A DNA stretch of 6,231 nucleotides. It comes from an uncultured Clostridia bacterium. GTDB taxonomy: Bacteria > Bacillota > Clostridia > Oscillospirales > Acutalibacteraceae. Made by a program: the position numbers and the translations under genes. The notes beneath the pieces were generated by a model. That model did no database searches. It was given only the letters and a program-made list of their open reading frames with translations, and was not told the origin of the DNA. Shown piece after piece: positions 1-5,354 of the stretch (within the stretch, counting starts at the first letter, position 1; each line of letters begins with the position of its first letter). The stretch is taken from NCBI GenBank assembly GCA_937898195.1, contig CALEJD010000064.1, positions 1 through 6,231 on the forward strand, read 5' to 3'.

Positions 1-1262
1 CGGGTCATAAGGGTGTGTCTTTTTTAGGCTGTGAAGCCTTTGATATTACTGAAATTCGTGGTGCAGACGAATTATATGCGCCAAATGGAATAATAAGAAA
101 AAGCGAAGAAAATGCGACTTCACTTTTTGACACGGCAAAGACTGCTTATTCTGCAGGTGGGTCAAGTCAGAGCATAAATGCTATGCTTTATCTTGCATAT
201 ATAAAAGCAGATAAAAGCACTCGTCCATTCATATTAGCAGGACGAAATGCACACAAATCTTTTATCTATGCACTGGCTAAGCTTGACGCAGATGTTGAGT
301 GGATTTATCCACAAAATACTAACAGTATTTGCTCTTGCATTGTGAATGGTGAGATTGTTGAAAAGGCGCTTGAATCATTTGACAGAAAACCATTTGCAGT
401 GTATATCACAAGCCCTGACTATTTGGGTGGAATGAGTAACATTGAAAGTATTGCAAAGGTTTGCAAAAGGTATGATATTCCCCTTCTCGTTGACAATGCT
501 CACGGCAGTTATTTAAAATTTTATAAACAAGATTTGCACCCAATAAGCCTCGGTGCAGATATGTGTTGTGACTCAGCACACAAGACATTACCTGTGCTCA
601 CAGGTGGTGGATATTTGCATATTGCAAAGGATGATAAATACAAATTCTCGCAAAATGCAATAAAGGCAATGGAGATTTTTGGTTCAACAAGTCCGTCATA
701 TCTTATTTTGCAATCACTTGATTTGTGCAACAGATATATTGATGAAAAAATAAGAGAAGACATTGAAAAATGTGCAGAAAAAGTTACTAAATTGAGATGT
801 TTAATCAACTCAAAGGGATTTGGAACTATATCAGCAGAGCCATTAAAACTCACCGTTGATTTTCGTGGTTTTGACATTGATTTTAAATGTTATCTTCGTG
901 ATTGTGGCATTGAATTTGAATATGCTGATGATGATTTGGTGGTATTTATGTTTAGTCCACAAAATAGTGATGAAGACTTTGAGAAACTAAAAAAAGCTTT
1001 TGAGAATATCAATGCAGATGCTAAAAAAGATGTATCAAGCATTGAAATTCCAAAAGCCGAAAAAGTTTTGACAATTCGTGAAAGTGTTTTCTGCGAGAGT
1101 GAAGAAATAGATGTTCAAAATGCACTTGGTCGGGTTTGTGCTAGTCCTACTGTGTCTTGCCCACCTGCTATTCCAATTGCAGTTAGTGGTGAAAAAATCA
1201 CTAATGAGCATATTGAGTTGTTCAAGAAATATAATATAGATAAGATTTTAGTTGTGAAATAA
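1..1262 (+). CDS. Orn/Lys/Arg decarboxylase family PLP enzyme, 5'-truncated
   Basis: PLP-dependent fold-type I decarboxylase of the family that makes polyamines or diamines from basic amino acids; the exact substrate cannot be told. The frame is open from the window edge (first full codon at base 3) and begins with GHKG, part of the N-terminal PGHKG signature of this family. The GTG at 15 is therefore internal and the true start lies upstream. Visible landmarks are AGGSSQS (phosphate-binding region), GRNAHKSF (the family's RNxHKS motif), LVDNAHGSY with the Asp that contacts the pyridine nitrogen, and DSAHKTLP, whose Lys (codon 582-584) should form the PLP Schiff base. The C-terminus has the family's CPPAIPIAVSGEKI segment. 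About 420 residues are present, so only a few tens are likely missing. The stop is followed at once by a terminator shared with the convergent acyltransferase gene. No sign of decay. Confidence 0.9.
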   Translation, partial: GHKGVSFLGCEAFDITEIRGADELYAPNGIIRKSEENATSLFDTAKTAYSAGGSSQSINAMLYLAYIKADKSTRPFILAGRNAHKSFIYALAKLDADVEWIYPQNTNSICSCIVNGEIVEKALESFDRKPFAVYITSPDYLGGMSNIESIAKVCKRYDIPLLVDNAHGSYLKFYKQDLHPISLGADMCCDSAHKTLPVLTGGGYLHIAKDDKYKFSQNAIKAMEIFGSTSPSYLILQSLDLCNRYIDEKIREDIEKCAEKVTKLRCLINSKGFGTISAEPLKLTVDFRGFDIDFKCYLRDCGIEFEYADDDLVVFMFSPQNSDEDFEKLKKAFENINADAKKDVSSIEIPKAEKVLTIRESVFCESEEIDVQNALGRVCASPTVSCPPAIPIAVSGEKITNEHIELFKKYNIDKILVVK

Positions 1263-1290
1263 AAAAGAGAGTACGATGTACTCTCTTTTC
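1263..1290. terminator. Bidirectional intrinsic terminator between convergent genes
   Basis: Perfect 9-bp arms AGAGAGTAC (1266-1274) and GTACTCTCT (1278-1286) around a GAT loop. A/T pairs extend the stem to 12 bp (1263-1289). It carries a T-run on the right and an A-run on the left, so it can terminate both the decarboxylase gene (+) and the acyltransferase gene (-), whose stop codons flank it. Confidence 0.9.
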
Positions 1291-1292
1291 TT

Positions 1293-2201
1293 TTACCAAT
1301 TTTTAACTTCTTCAGGGTTTGCGAAAATTTCGTCCATACGCTTCATAAATGGTACTGACTGACCAAAATCCAATGCTCTGTGGTCAATTGCCATACAGAT
1401 TGGAAGCACTTGTCTGACTTTGATTTCTTTTTCACCGTTTTCTTTTGTTACAACGATTGCTCTGTCCTGAACGGCTGCAAGGCAATATGTTGAAACCTGT
1501 GGTGGCACAACTTCAAGAAGTGTAACATTGCCACGCTGACCGCGATAAAGTGAGCCGACATTTGAAACTGTTACTGTGCCTTGACGGATATCGTCTTTTG
1601 TGATTCTGTCTTCTTTTGGAATTTTTTCATATTCTCTCTTTGCTTTACCTGTGAGAGTTTTAACTCTGTATTTACCTGTTTTTGAGCCAACAAGACGGTT
1701 GACTACTTTTCTAATTTGTCCTTTTTTCAAAGCCTGAAGAGTATTTTCAAGTGAAACTTCAAACATTGCTTCTGTGAGATTTGTGTTTTCTGCACGTCTG
1801 CGAACATCTGCCATTTCACTCTGAATTTGCTCAACTGACTTATTTTCAAGGTCGTGGAGTGTGATTGTCATCATTTCGTCGTTTGGCAAAATCATTGGCA
1901 TTGAAATGTCAATATTTTCAAAGGTTGTAACCTTACCACGAACAAGTTTTTTGTTAAATTCAATGTGAGAATTGAGAATTGGCGCTGCTTTAAGTCCTTC
2001 AATTATAACCTTTAAGAAATATGTATTAAGTGAAATTTTTGTTCCGTTTTCTTCATTCAACTTTTTGCAATATGCAACAAAATCAGTGACATCAGGCTCA
2101 TAGTTGAATACGATATGAGGGATATTATCCCAACTTTCAGTCGTCATATTAGCAATAATTTTTCTTTGAATACCAAAGTGAAAACTATTTAAAACTTTCA
2201 T
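1293..2201 (-). CDS. Stand-alone 2-oxoacid dehydrogenase E2-type acyltransferase
   Basis: A 302-residue protein matching only the catalytic (chloramphenicol acetyltransferase-like) domain of dihydrolipoamide acyltransferases. There is no N-terminal lipoyl domain and no E1/E3-binding domain, so it is unlikely to be a normal E2 core. The internal TVTVSNVGS segment (209-217) matches the conserved T-x-SN-x-G strand, and AIDHRALDFG (271-280) is the active-site segment. His274 and Asp278 are kept, but the canonical DHRxxDG motif reads DHRALDF here, with Phe in place of Gly. Start ATG at 2199-2201 is preceded by GGAGGT (2209-2214) at good spacing, and a near-consensus promoter lies just upstream. 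Such lone E2-like proteins occur in clostridia; the acyl donor and acceptor are unknown. It is monocistronic and convergent with the decarboxylase gene. Confidence 0.85.
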   Translation of the reverse strand: MKVLNSFHFGIQRKIIANMTTESWDNIPHIVFNYEPDVTDFVAYCKKLNEENGTKISLNTYFLKVIIEGLKAAPILNSHIEFNKKLVRGKVTTFENIDISMPMILPNDEMMTITLHDLENKSVEQIQSEMADVRRRAENTNLTEAMFEVSLENTLQALKKGQIRKVVNRLVGSKTGKYRVKTLTGKAKREYEKIPKEDRITKDDIRQGTVTVSNVGSLYRGQRGNVTLLEVVPPQVSTYCLAAVQDRAIVVTKENGEKEIKVRQVLPICMAIDHRALDFGQSVPFMKRMDEIFANPEEVKNW

Positions 2202-2238
2202 TGTGATTACCTCCGAGATGTTTGCGAAATACTTAACA

Positions 2239-2266
2239 AGTATAGCACAATCAACATTTTTGTCAA
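2239..2266 (-). promoter_or_regulatory. Sigma-A promoter for the E2-like acyltransferase gene
   Basis: On the minus strand TTGACA (2261-2266), a 16-bp spacer, then TATACT (2239-2244). The start is expected near 2232, giving a leader of about 30 nt that contains the GGAGGT ribosome binding site at 2209-2214. Confidence 0.85.
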
Positions 2267-2318
2267 TAAATACTCACAAAGAAATATGTAAAAGTTTTGA
2301 ATTATTTTAAAAAAACTG

Positions 2319-2347
2319 TTGACTTTTTTAATATCTAATGTTATTAT
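2319..2347 (+). promoter_or_regulatory. Stable-RNA promoter upstream of the tRNA-Arg locus
   Basis: TTGACT (2319-2324), a 17-bp spacer, then TATTAT (2342-2347). It is followed by a GC-rich discriminator (CGGGCGG, 2351-2357), as at many tRNA/rRNA promoters under stringent control. Expected start is near 2354, about 20 nt before the truncated tRNA copy and about 110 nt before the intact one. It was probably the original promoter of the tRNA gene. Confidence 0.8.
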
Positions 2348-2372
2348 ATTCGGGCGGCTGAAAGTCGTATAT

Positions 2373-2411
2373 GCGCTGGTAGCTCAGCTGGATAGAGTGT
2401 TTGGCTACGAA
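2373..2411 (+). pseudogene. tRNA-Arg(ACG) 5' fragment, broken at the anticodon loop
   Basis: 39 bases identical to the 5' part of the intact tRNA-Arg copy that starts 91 bp later. They cover the acceptor 5' strand, D arm, anticodon 5' stem (TTTGG) and the whole anticodon loop (CTACGAA). Similarity stops at the base where the 3' anticodon stem CCAAA should begin, and the following sequence (2412-2463) is unrelated to a tRNA 3' half. It sits directly behind the tRNA promoter and so looks like the original 5' half, displaced by an integration event. It cannot yield a functional tRNA. Confidence 0.9.
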
Positions 2412-2502
2412 ACATAGTGTCATTTATGTATAAAGCGTATATTTTACAAATTTATATCGGTACGCGCTGGTAGCTCAGCTGGATAGAGTGTTTGGCTACG
2501 AA
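2373..2502 (+). repeat. 39-bp direct repeat, likely attachment-site core duplication
   Basis: Copies at 2373-2411 and 2464-2502 are identical, with the second offset by 91 bp. The right end of both copies is the 3' edge of the tRNA anticodon loop, a known crossover position for tyrosine integrases that target tRNA genes. The 52 bp between them (2412-2463) are AT-rich with no gene or clear promoter. They may be the tip of the present element or the scar of an earlier one. Confidence 0.75.
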
Positions 2503-2540
2503 CCAAAAGGTCGGGGGTTCGAATCCCTTCCAGCGTGCCA
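2464..2540 (+). tRNA. tRNA-Arg(ACG), complete
   Basis: 77 nt with a full cloverleaf. Acceptor stem GCGCTGG pairs with CCAGCGT (2530-2536; first pair G-U), followed by discriminator G and encoded CCA (2538-2540). The D arm starts GCTC (2473-2476). Anticodon stem TTTGG/CCAAA (2491-2495 and 2503-2507) encloses loop CTACGAA with anticodon ACG at 2498-2500. The T arm has GGGGG and CCCTT around loop TTCGAAT. After A34 deamination this tRNA reads several CGN codons and is often the only one that does, so an element entering it must leave a working copy. No clear promoter lies in 2412-2463. It is probably transcribed from the promoter at 2319-2347 through the 5' fragment and freed by RNase P. Confidence 0.96.
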
Positions 2541-2543
2541 AAT

Positions 2544-2587
2544 AAAAAGCCTTAAAACCTTGATTTTACGTGGTTTAAGGCTTTTTT
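2544..2587 (+). terminator. Intrinsic terminator of tRNA-Arg
   Basis: Arms at 2547-2559 and 2572-2583 (AAGCCTTAAAACC against GGTTTAAGGCTT, one bulged A) are followed by a T-run to 2587. It lies 3 nt after the encoded CCA. The stem is long but AT-rich. Confidence 0.85.
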
Positions 2588-2604
2588 CTTTTCTGTTTTC
2601 ATAT

Positions 2605-2742
2605 GACCACTTATCTCATTTATTAGACCACTTATCTTTTAATATTTTGAATTTTCCTTTTTTAAATACACTTTTCTTGAAAATGTATATTTTTGCATAT
2701 TTTTCATTGTGATTTATGATGACCACTTATACGACCACTTAT
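2605..2742 (+). repeat. Four GACCACTTAT direct repeats, likely integrase arm sites
   Basis: Exact 10-bp copies at 2605-2614, 2626-2635, 2721-2730 and 2733-2742 form two pairs with start-to-start spacings of 21 and 12 bp, separated by 85 bp of AT-rich DNA with no gene. The first two also share the following CT. They lie between the tRNA attachment site and the integrase stop codon. This is where Tn916- and lambda-type integrases have arm-type sites bound by their small N-terminal domain, a domain the neighbouring integrase has. The binding role is inferred from sequence and position. Confidence 0.75.
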
Positions 2743-2749
2743 TTTTAAT

Positions 2750-3991
2750 TCATAAATTAATACTTTTATCAATAAGTTGAATTAGTGGACTGTTTTCTAC
2801 CCTGTTGAAACCTGATTCAAATGCGCTTTGCATTTTATCAGCAGCAGTTTGTTGCAACTTTTCTGTTGCATGAATATACGTGTTCATTGTGAAGCCACAA
2901 TCAGTATGTCCAAGCATATTGGACACAGCTTTAATATCAACACCTTCTTCAAGAGCGATAGTTGCACAAGTATGTCTTAAATCATGAAATCTGATATTAG
3001 GCAAGTTAGCTCTTTTGAGCATTCTTTTAAGTTGACGCAAAACTGCATTAGGGTCACGGTATGTACCTGTTGCAGGAGATGGAAACATAAGTTTTGTTCC
3101 TTTTGCCTGTTGTTTTTTTAATCTATTCAAAGCATAGACACAACTTTTGCTTAATGCAATAGTTCTGATTGATGCTTTTGTTTTAGGAGTTTCGACTTGT
3201 AAAATGCCATTGATTCTTTGAACTTGTTTATTAACATTCAGTGTCATTTTATCTGAATTAAAATCTTCCCATTCAAGAGCCGTGATTTCACCAAGTCGTA
3301 AACCTGTTGTTAATTCTAAATAATAAAACTCGAAGCAACCACTATAATAGGCTTCTTCGAGCAAACGATTGCTTTCTTCTTTTGTTAATGTTTTCATACC
3401 TCTTTCTCTACCTTTAGGCAGATTGAGATTGTTTGTAGGGTTTTTCATTATTATTTCTTCATCTACAGCTTTTTGTAATGCCGCATGAAGAACGATTTTT
3501 ACTGATTTGATAGTTCTTGAACTTAATCCGATTTCTTTATCATTATTTATTGCTCTGTCTTTATATACTCGTCCGTTTTCATATAAGTCCATAATGTATT
3601 GTTGGCAAGTCAATGAAGTTAAATCTTTCAAATGAACTGTACCAATATAAGGGATAATGTAATTTTTTATTATTGATTCATATCCCTCGACTGTTTTAGG
3701 TTTAAGATAACCTTTACAGTAATTATTAAGCCATATTTCTATCCATTCTTTAATAGTTGGATTTTCACAATTTGCATATTTATTAGTTTCATCACTATTT
3801 GTCTGTTTTTCTTTTGTAGCAAGTTCTTCAAGAATATCTTTGATAATCTGCTCACATTCGTATTTCTTTTTTCTTACAACTGATTTAACAATATTTTTTC
3901 CATTTTCATCTTGGCCAATGATAATACGACCTTCCCATCGTCCATCACTTCTTTTTCTTAATGTACCTGAACCTTTTGCTCTTTTAGCCAT
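2750..3991 (-). CDS. int: Tyrosine integrase, Tn916-type
   Basis: Site-specific recombinase of 413 residues that should integrate and excise the element at tRNA-Arg. Residues about 1-60 form the AP2-like arm-binding domain (GSGTLRKRSDGRWEGR). Residues about 78-185 are the SAM-like core-binding domain, and about 200-385 the catalytic domain. The active site is complete: Arg232 in TTGLRLGE, Lys270 or Lys272 in TPKTKAS, His336 and Arg339 in HDLRH, His362 in LGHTD and nucleophile Tyr372 in MNTYIHA. ATG at 3989-3991 is chosen because AAAGGAGT (3998-4005) stands 7 nt before it; the frame has an earlier in-frame ATG (4025-4027) that would add 12 residues and lacks such a site. It lies 52 bp downstream of xis with no terminator between, so the two are probably one operon. 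Length and domain order are normal for Tn916/Tn1549-like elements. Confidence 0.95.
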   Translation of the reverse strand: MAKRAKGSGTLRKRSDGRWEGRIIIGQDENGKNIVKSVVRKKKYECEQIIKDILEELATKEKQTNSDETNKYANCENPTIKEWIEIWLNNYCKGYLKPKTVEGYESIIKNYIIPYIGTVHLKDLTSLTCQQYIMDLYENGRVYKDRAINNDKEIGLSSRTIKSVKIVLHAALQKAVDEEIIMKNPTNNLNLPKGRERGMKTLTKEESNRLLEEAYYSGCFEFYYLELTTGLRLGEITALEWEDFNSDKMTLNVNKQVQRINGILQVETPKTKASIRTIALSKSCVYALNRLKKQQAKGTKLMFPSPATGTYRDPNAVLRQLKRMLKRANLPNIRFHDLRHTCATIALEEGVDIKAVSNMLGHTDCGFTMNTYIHATEKLQQTAADKMQSAFESGFNRVENSPLIQLIDKSINL

Positions 3992-4043
3992 CTTCTCACT
4001 CCTTTGCAACGACAAACAGTACCACACTATTTATTCAAAGTCT

Positions 4044-4241
4044 TTAATGTTTTGTATGCTTGGATATCCATTCTTTGAATCCATCGCGTGGAATTACTTT
4101 TCTTCGGCCACAAATAACCACAGGAAAGGTTTTATCATTATTTGCAAGATTATATACTCCTGCAGTTGAAAGTCCCAATAAATCTGAAATCTCTTTCACC
4201 GTTAAAAACATAGGCATATCTTCATAATTTGCATATGACAT
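4044..4241 (-). CDS. xis: Excisionase-like HTH DNA-binding protein
   Basis: A 65-residue basic protein of the MerR-like/excisionase winged-helix family. MFLTVKEISDLLGLSTAGVY (11-30) is the helix-turn-helix, followed by a wing-like segment ending in the typical basic strand GRRKVIPRDGFKEWI (45-59). Proteins of this kind bend attachment-site DNA and steer the integrase towards excision. ATG at 4239-4241 has GAGGTG (4247-4252) at good spacing. It is the first gene after the promoter at 4285-4313 and directly precedes int, as xis does in Tn916-type elements. The excisionase role rests on family plus position; a purely regulatory role is possible. Confidence 0.85.
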   Translation of the reverse strand: MSYANYEDMPMFLTVKEISDLLGLSTAGVYNLANNDKTFPVVICGRRKVIPRDGFKEWISKHTKH

Positions 4242-4269
4242 AATTTCACCTCATTTAATTTATATAATC

Positions 4270-4305
4270 GGCGGTTGTCTGCACTTTATAGGCAACCGCC
4301 TTTTT
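4270..4305 (+). terminator. GC-rich hairpin with T-run, + strand; overlaps xis promoter
   Basis: Perfect 8-bp arms GGCGGTTG (4270-4277) and CAACCGCC (4293-4300), a 15-nt loop, then TTTTT (4301-4305). Read on the + strand it is a good intrinsic terminator and would stop antisense transcripts coming out of int/xis. On the minus strand there is no T-run, but the xis -10 box lies in the loop, so the same DNA may serve as an operator. Both readings are possible. Confidence 0.6.
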
Positions 4306-4313
4306 AGTATCAA
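4285..4313 (-). promoter_or_regulatory. Probable xis-int promoter
   Basis: On the minus strand TTGATA (4308-4313), a 17-bp spacer, then TATAAA (4285-4290). The expected start near 4278 gives a leader of about 36 nt to the xis ATG. The -10 box lies between the arms of the inverted repeat 4270-4300, so a repressor or a DNA cruciform there would occlude it. Confidence 0.65.
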
Positions 4314-4556
4314 TCGTTGCTTGTATTTATCCTCGATACCCCCAAGCAAAAGGGAACACATTTTCCGGTCATGCTTTTGACCTCATTGGAATCTCACCAC
4401 TCCCAGGTTCTCTGCGAGGCGCTCTCCTTTGTTGCGACGGCTCACGATTATGCAATCGCTTCAACGCTCGACTTTAGGACTAAACGCAAGTATCATTATT
4501 TCTTCTGCCTGTCATCGCTTTCGATATAGAGGCACTATATCGTCTGAGTCCTAAAG
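4314..4556 (-). ncRNA. Candidate structured RNA / leader between sigma-like gene and xis
   Basis: No convincing gene, but marked compositional and folding signals. In 4381-4440, 35 of 60 bases are G or C and in 4441-4470 15 of 30, against 14 of 60 in 4681-4740. Perfect 10-bp arms at 4472-4481 and 4547-4556 (minus-strand CTTTAGGACT/AGTCCTAAAG) enclose an 8-bp hairpin with a 5-nt loop (4522-4542). Nearer xis come weaker pairings: GGTCA/TGACC (about 4368-4383), a GGAA/TTCC hairpin (about 4353-4366), and CGATT/AATCG around GCAT (about 4445-4458). The minus strand is favoured only because all neighbouring genes use it. It could instead be an antisense RNA, a protein-binding DNA region or a decayed gene. 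I do not recognise a named RNA family, and both ends are approximate. Confidence 0.45.
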
Positions 4557-4557
4557 A

Positions 4558-4647
4558 TTAAACAAAAAACTTGTCCAATGTTCGCTCATATAGCTCATCA
4601 GCATCGCCAACAACAGAAGGAATGTAAAAAATGTGCTGTGTATTCAC
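4558..4647 (-). CDS. Possible 29-aa small ORF upstream of the candidate RNA
   Basis: A GTG-started frame (4645-4647) ending at TAA (4558-4560) reads VNTQHIFYIPSVV and then GDADELYERTLDKFFV, a balanced and protein-like composition. It is directly preceded by an in-frame TAA and has no clear ribosome binding site. It ends 2 nt before the outer arm of the inverted repeat at 4547-4556, so it could be a leader peptide or part of the structured RNA. Not recognised; may be chance. Confidence 0.2.
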   Translation of the reverse strand: MNTQHIFYIPSVVGDADELYERTLDKFFV

Positions 4648-4660
4648 TTATCAAGGTTCA

Positions 4661-4682
4661 AGTGAGAAAAAGTCCTCTCACT
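4661..4682. repeat. Small inverted repeat after the sigma-like gene
   Basis: AGTGAGA (4661-4667) and TCTCACT (4676-4682) form a 7-bp stem with an 8-nt loop, 36 nt beyond the sigma-like stop codon. On the minus strand it is followed by TGAACC rather than a T-run, so it is at best a weak terminator or an RNA 3' end structure. Confidence 0.4.
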
Positions 4683-4718
4683 ATGTATAGAGTAAAAAAA
4701 TGGGGGTTTGATAGCTTT

Positions 4719-5150
4719 TTATTCTAAAAAATCTTTAATTTTTTTCAAAATTCTTTTTTTCTTATGATGAATTGTTGGTTGTGAAACCTTTTTTTGTTCG
4801 GCAAATTCTCTTTCTGTCTTTTCATCAAAATATAATGCTTGAATCAATTCCCGTTCAGACTTTTTCAATTTTCCAAGAGCAGAGAGTAAAGATTCAATTT
4901 GTTGTTCTTTTTCTAATAATTCATATGGATTAGTTGAGTTTGTTATGAACTCACTAAACTTTTCACAATTATCTTTTTCATATCCTATAAGAGCACTTAA
5001 TTGAATTTCATTTTCAAAGAATTTTTTATTATTATTTTTGATTTTCCAATAGGTTCTTCGATAAACAAAATACACTTCTTCTGTGACCTCAACCTTTTCA
5101 GTTTTTCCAGTCATAGTGTTATGTACATATAAATAATATTTTTTTGACAT
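4719..5150 (-). CDS. Sigma-70 region 4-like regulator (Tn916-type small sigma ORF)
   Basis: A 143-residue protein. Residues about 82-143 match sigma-70 region 4: a helical LLSALGKLKKSERELIQALY followed by an HTH in EREFAEQKKVSQPTIHHKKK, ending in a basic tail. The first 60 residues (KKYYLYVHNTMTG, then VEVTEEVYFVYRR) resemble the N-terminal part of the small sigma-like ORFs carried by Tn916/Tn1549-like elements. Sigma region 2 is missing, so it probably acts as a transcription activator or partial sigma factor for element genes rather than a full sigma. ATG at 5148-5150 is preceded by AAAGGAG (5160-5166). It has its own transcription unit behind the terminator at 5272-5310; no sigma-A promoter is obvious in 5167-5245. 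Position just before the xis-int module suggests it controls excision. Confidence 0.85.
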   Translation of the reverse strand: MSKKYYLYVHNTMTGKTEKVEVTEEVYFVYRRTYWKIKNNNKKFFENEIQLSALIGYEKDNCEKFSEFITNSTNPYELLEKEQQIESLLSALGKLKKSERELIQALYFDEKTEREFAEQKKVSQPTIHHKKKRILKKIKDFLE

Positions 5151-5242
5151 TTTAATAGTCTCCTTTGATTTTTAAATTAGTTGAAATAAAAAATCTAGAG
5201 ACTACGGATATTTAGCAATATACGGCAACCAATAAACTTGCA

Positions 5243-5274
5243 TTTATTGTCCTTTCTTTCCGAAGGACAATAAA
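5243..5274. repeat. 12-bp perfect inverted repeat upstream of the sigma-like gene
   Basis: TTTATTGTCCTT (5243-5254) and AAGGACAATAAA (5263-5274) with an 8-nt loop. Neither strand has a proper T-run after it, so it is not a plain terminator. Its minus-strand 5' arm overlaps the T-run of the terminator at 5272-5310. It lies in the upstream region of the sigma-like gene and could be an operator or an RNA switch with that terminator. Confidence 0.7.
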
Positions 5275-5310
5275 AAATAGAAGCCCAACGAAAATTCGTC
5301 AGACTTCTAT
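5272..5310 (-). terminator. Intrinsic terminator downstream of the zinc-ribbon gene
   Basis: On the minus strand 5277-5310 folds as a continuous 16-bp stem including three G-U pairs, followed by a six-T run (5272-5277). On the + strand the same three positions are C/A mismatches, so the structure is fitted to minus-strand RNA. It lies 44 nt after the zinc-ribbon stop codon and insulates the sigma-like gene. Confidence 0.85.
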
Positions 5311-5354
5311 CTTCATGAAGCACTGTACATGTAATTTAATAGTTTGTATTATGT

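Noticed and set aside
15..17. GTG at 15 as the start of the decarboxylase.
   Set aside because: The frame is open upstream to the edge and encodes the family's GHKG motif before this codon, so it is internal.
2488..2712. Open frame on the + strand beginning inside tRNA-Arg.
   Set aside because: It overlaps the tRNA, its terminator and the arm repeats, has no ribosome binding site, and its product is a low-complexity Phe/Leu-rich string.
3840..4169. Open frame on the + strand opposite int and xis.
   Set aside because: It is antisense to two well-supported genes and gives a low-complexity product typical of AT-rich shadow frames.
4261..4496. A minus-strand frame from ATG 4494-4496 that stays open except for TGA at 4461-4463 and 4383-4385.
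   Set aside because: It needs two in-frame stops to be read, while int in the same element ends with TGA. It uses CGT/CGC and CTC codons unlike the AT-rich neighbours. The open stretch is explained by the GC-rich structured block. A decayed gene is not fully excluded.
4317..4529. 70-codon + strand frame through the GC-rich block.
   Set aside because: No ribosome binding site or recognisable motif; it crosses the inverted-repeat arm and is better explained as a by-product of the GC-rich block.
4578..4606. Hammerhead-ribozyme-like core on the minus strand: CTGATGA, a short GCT/AGC stem, then GAA.
   Set aside because: The base after GAA is C rather than A, stem II has only 3 bp, and no sequence upstream can form stem I. 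CCAATG near 4385 can pair with CATTGG, but it lacks the required cleavage-site context and second stem.
5311..5320. Perfect palindrome CTTCATGAAG next to the terminator.
   Set aside because: A 10-bp palindrome occurs by chance often enough, and nothing else at the site suggests an operator.
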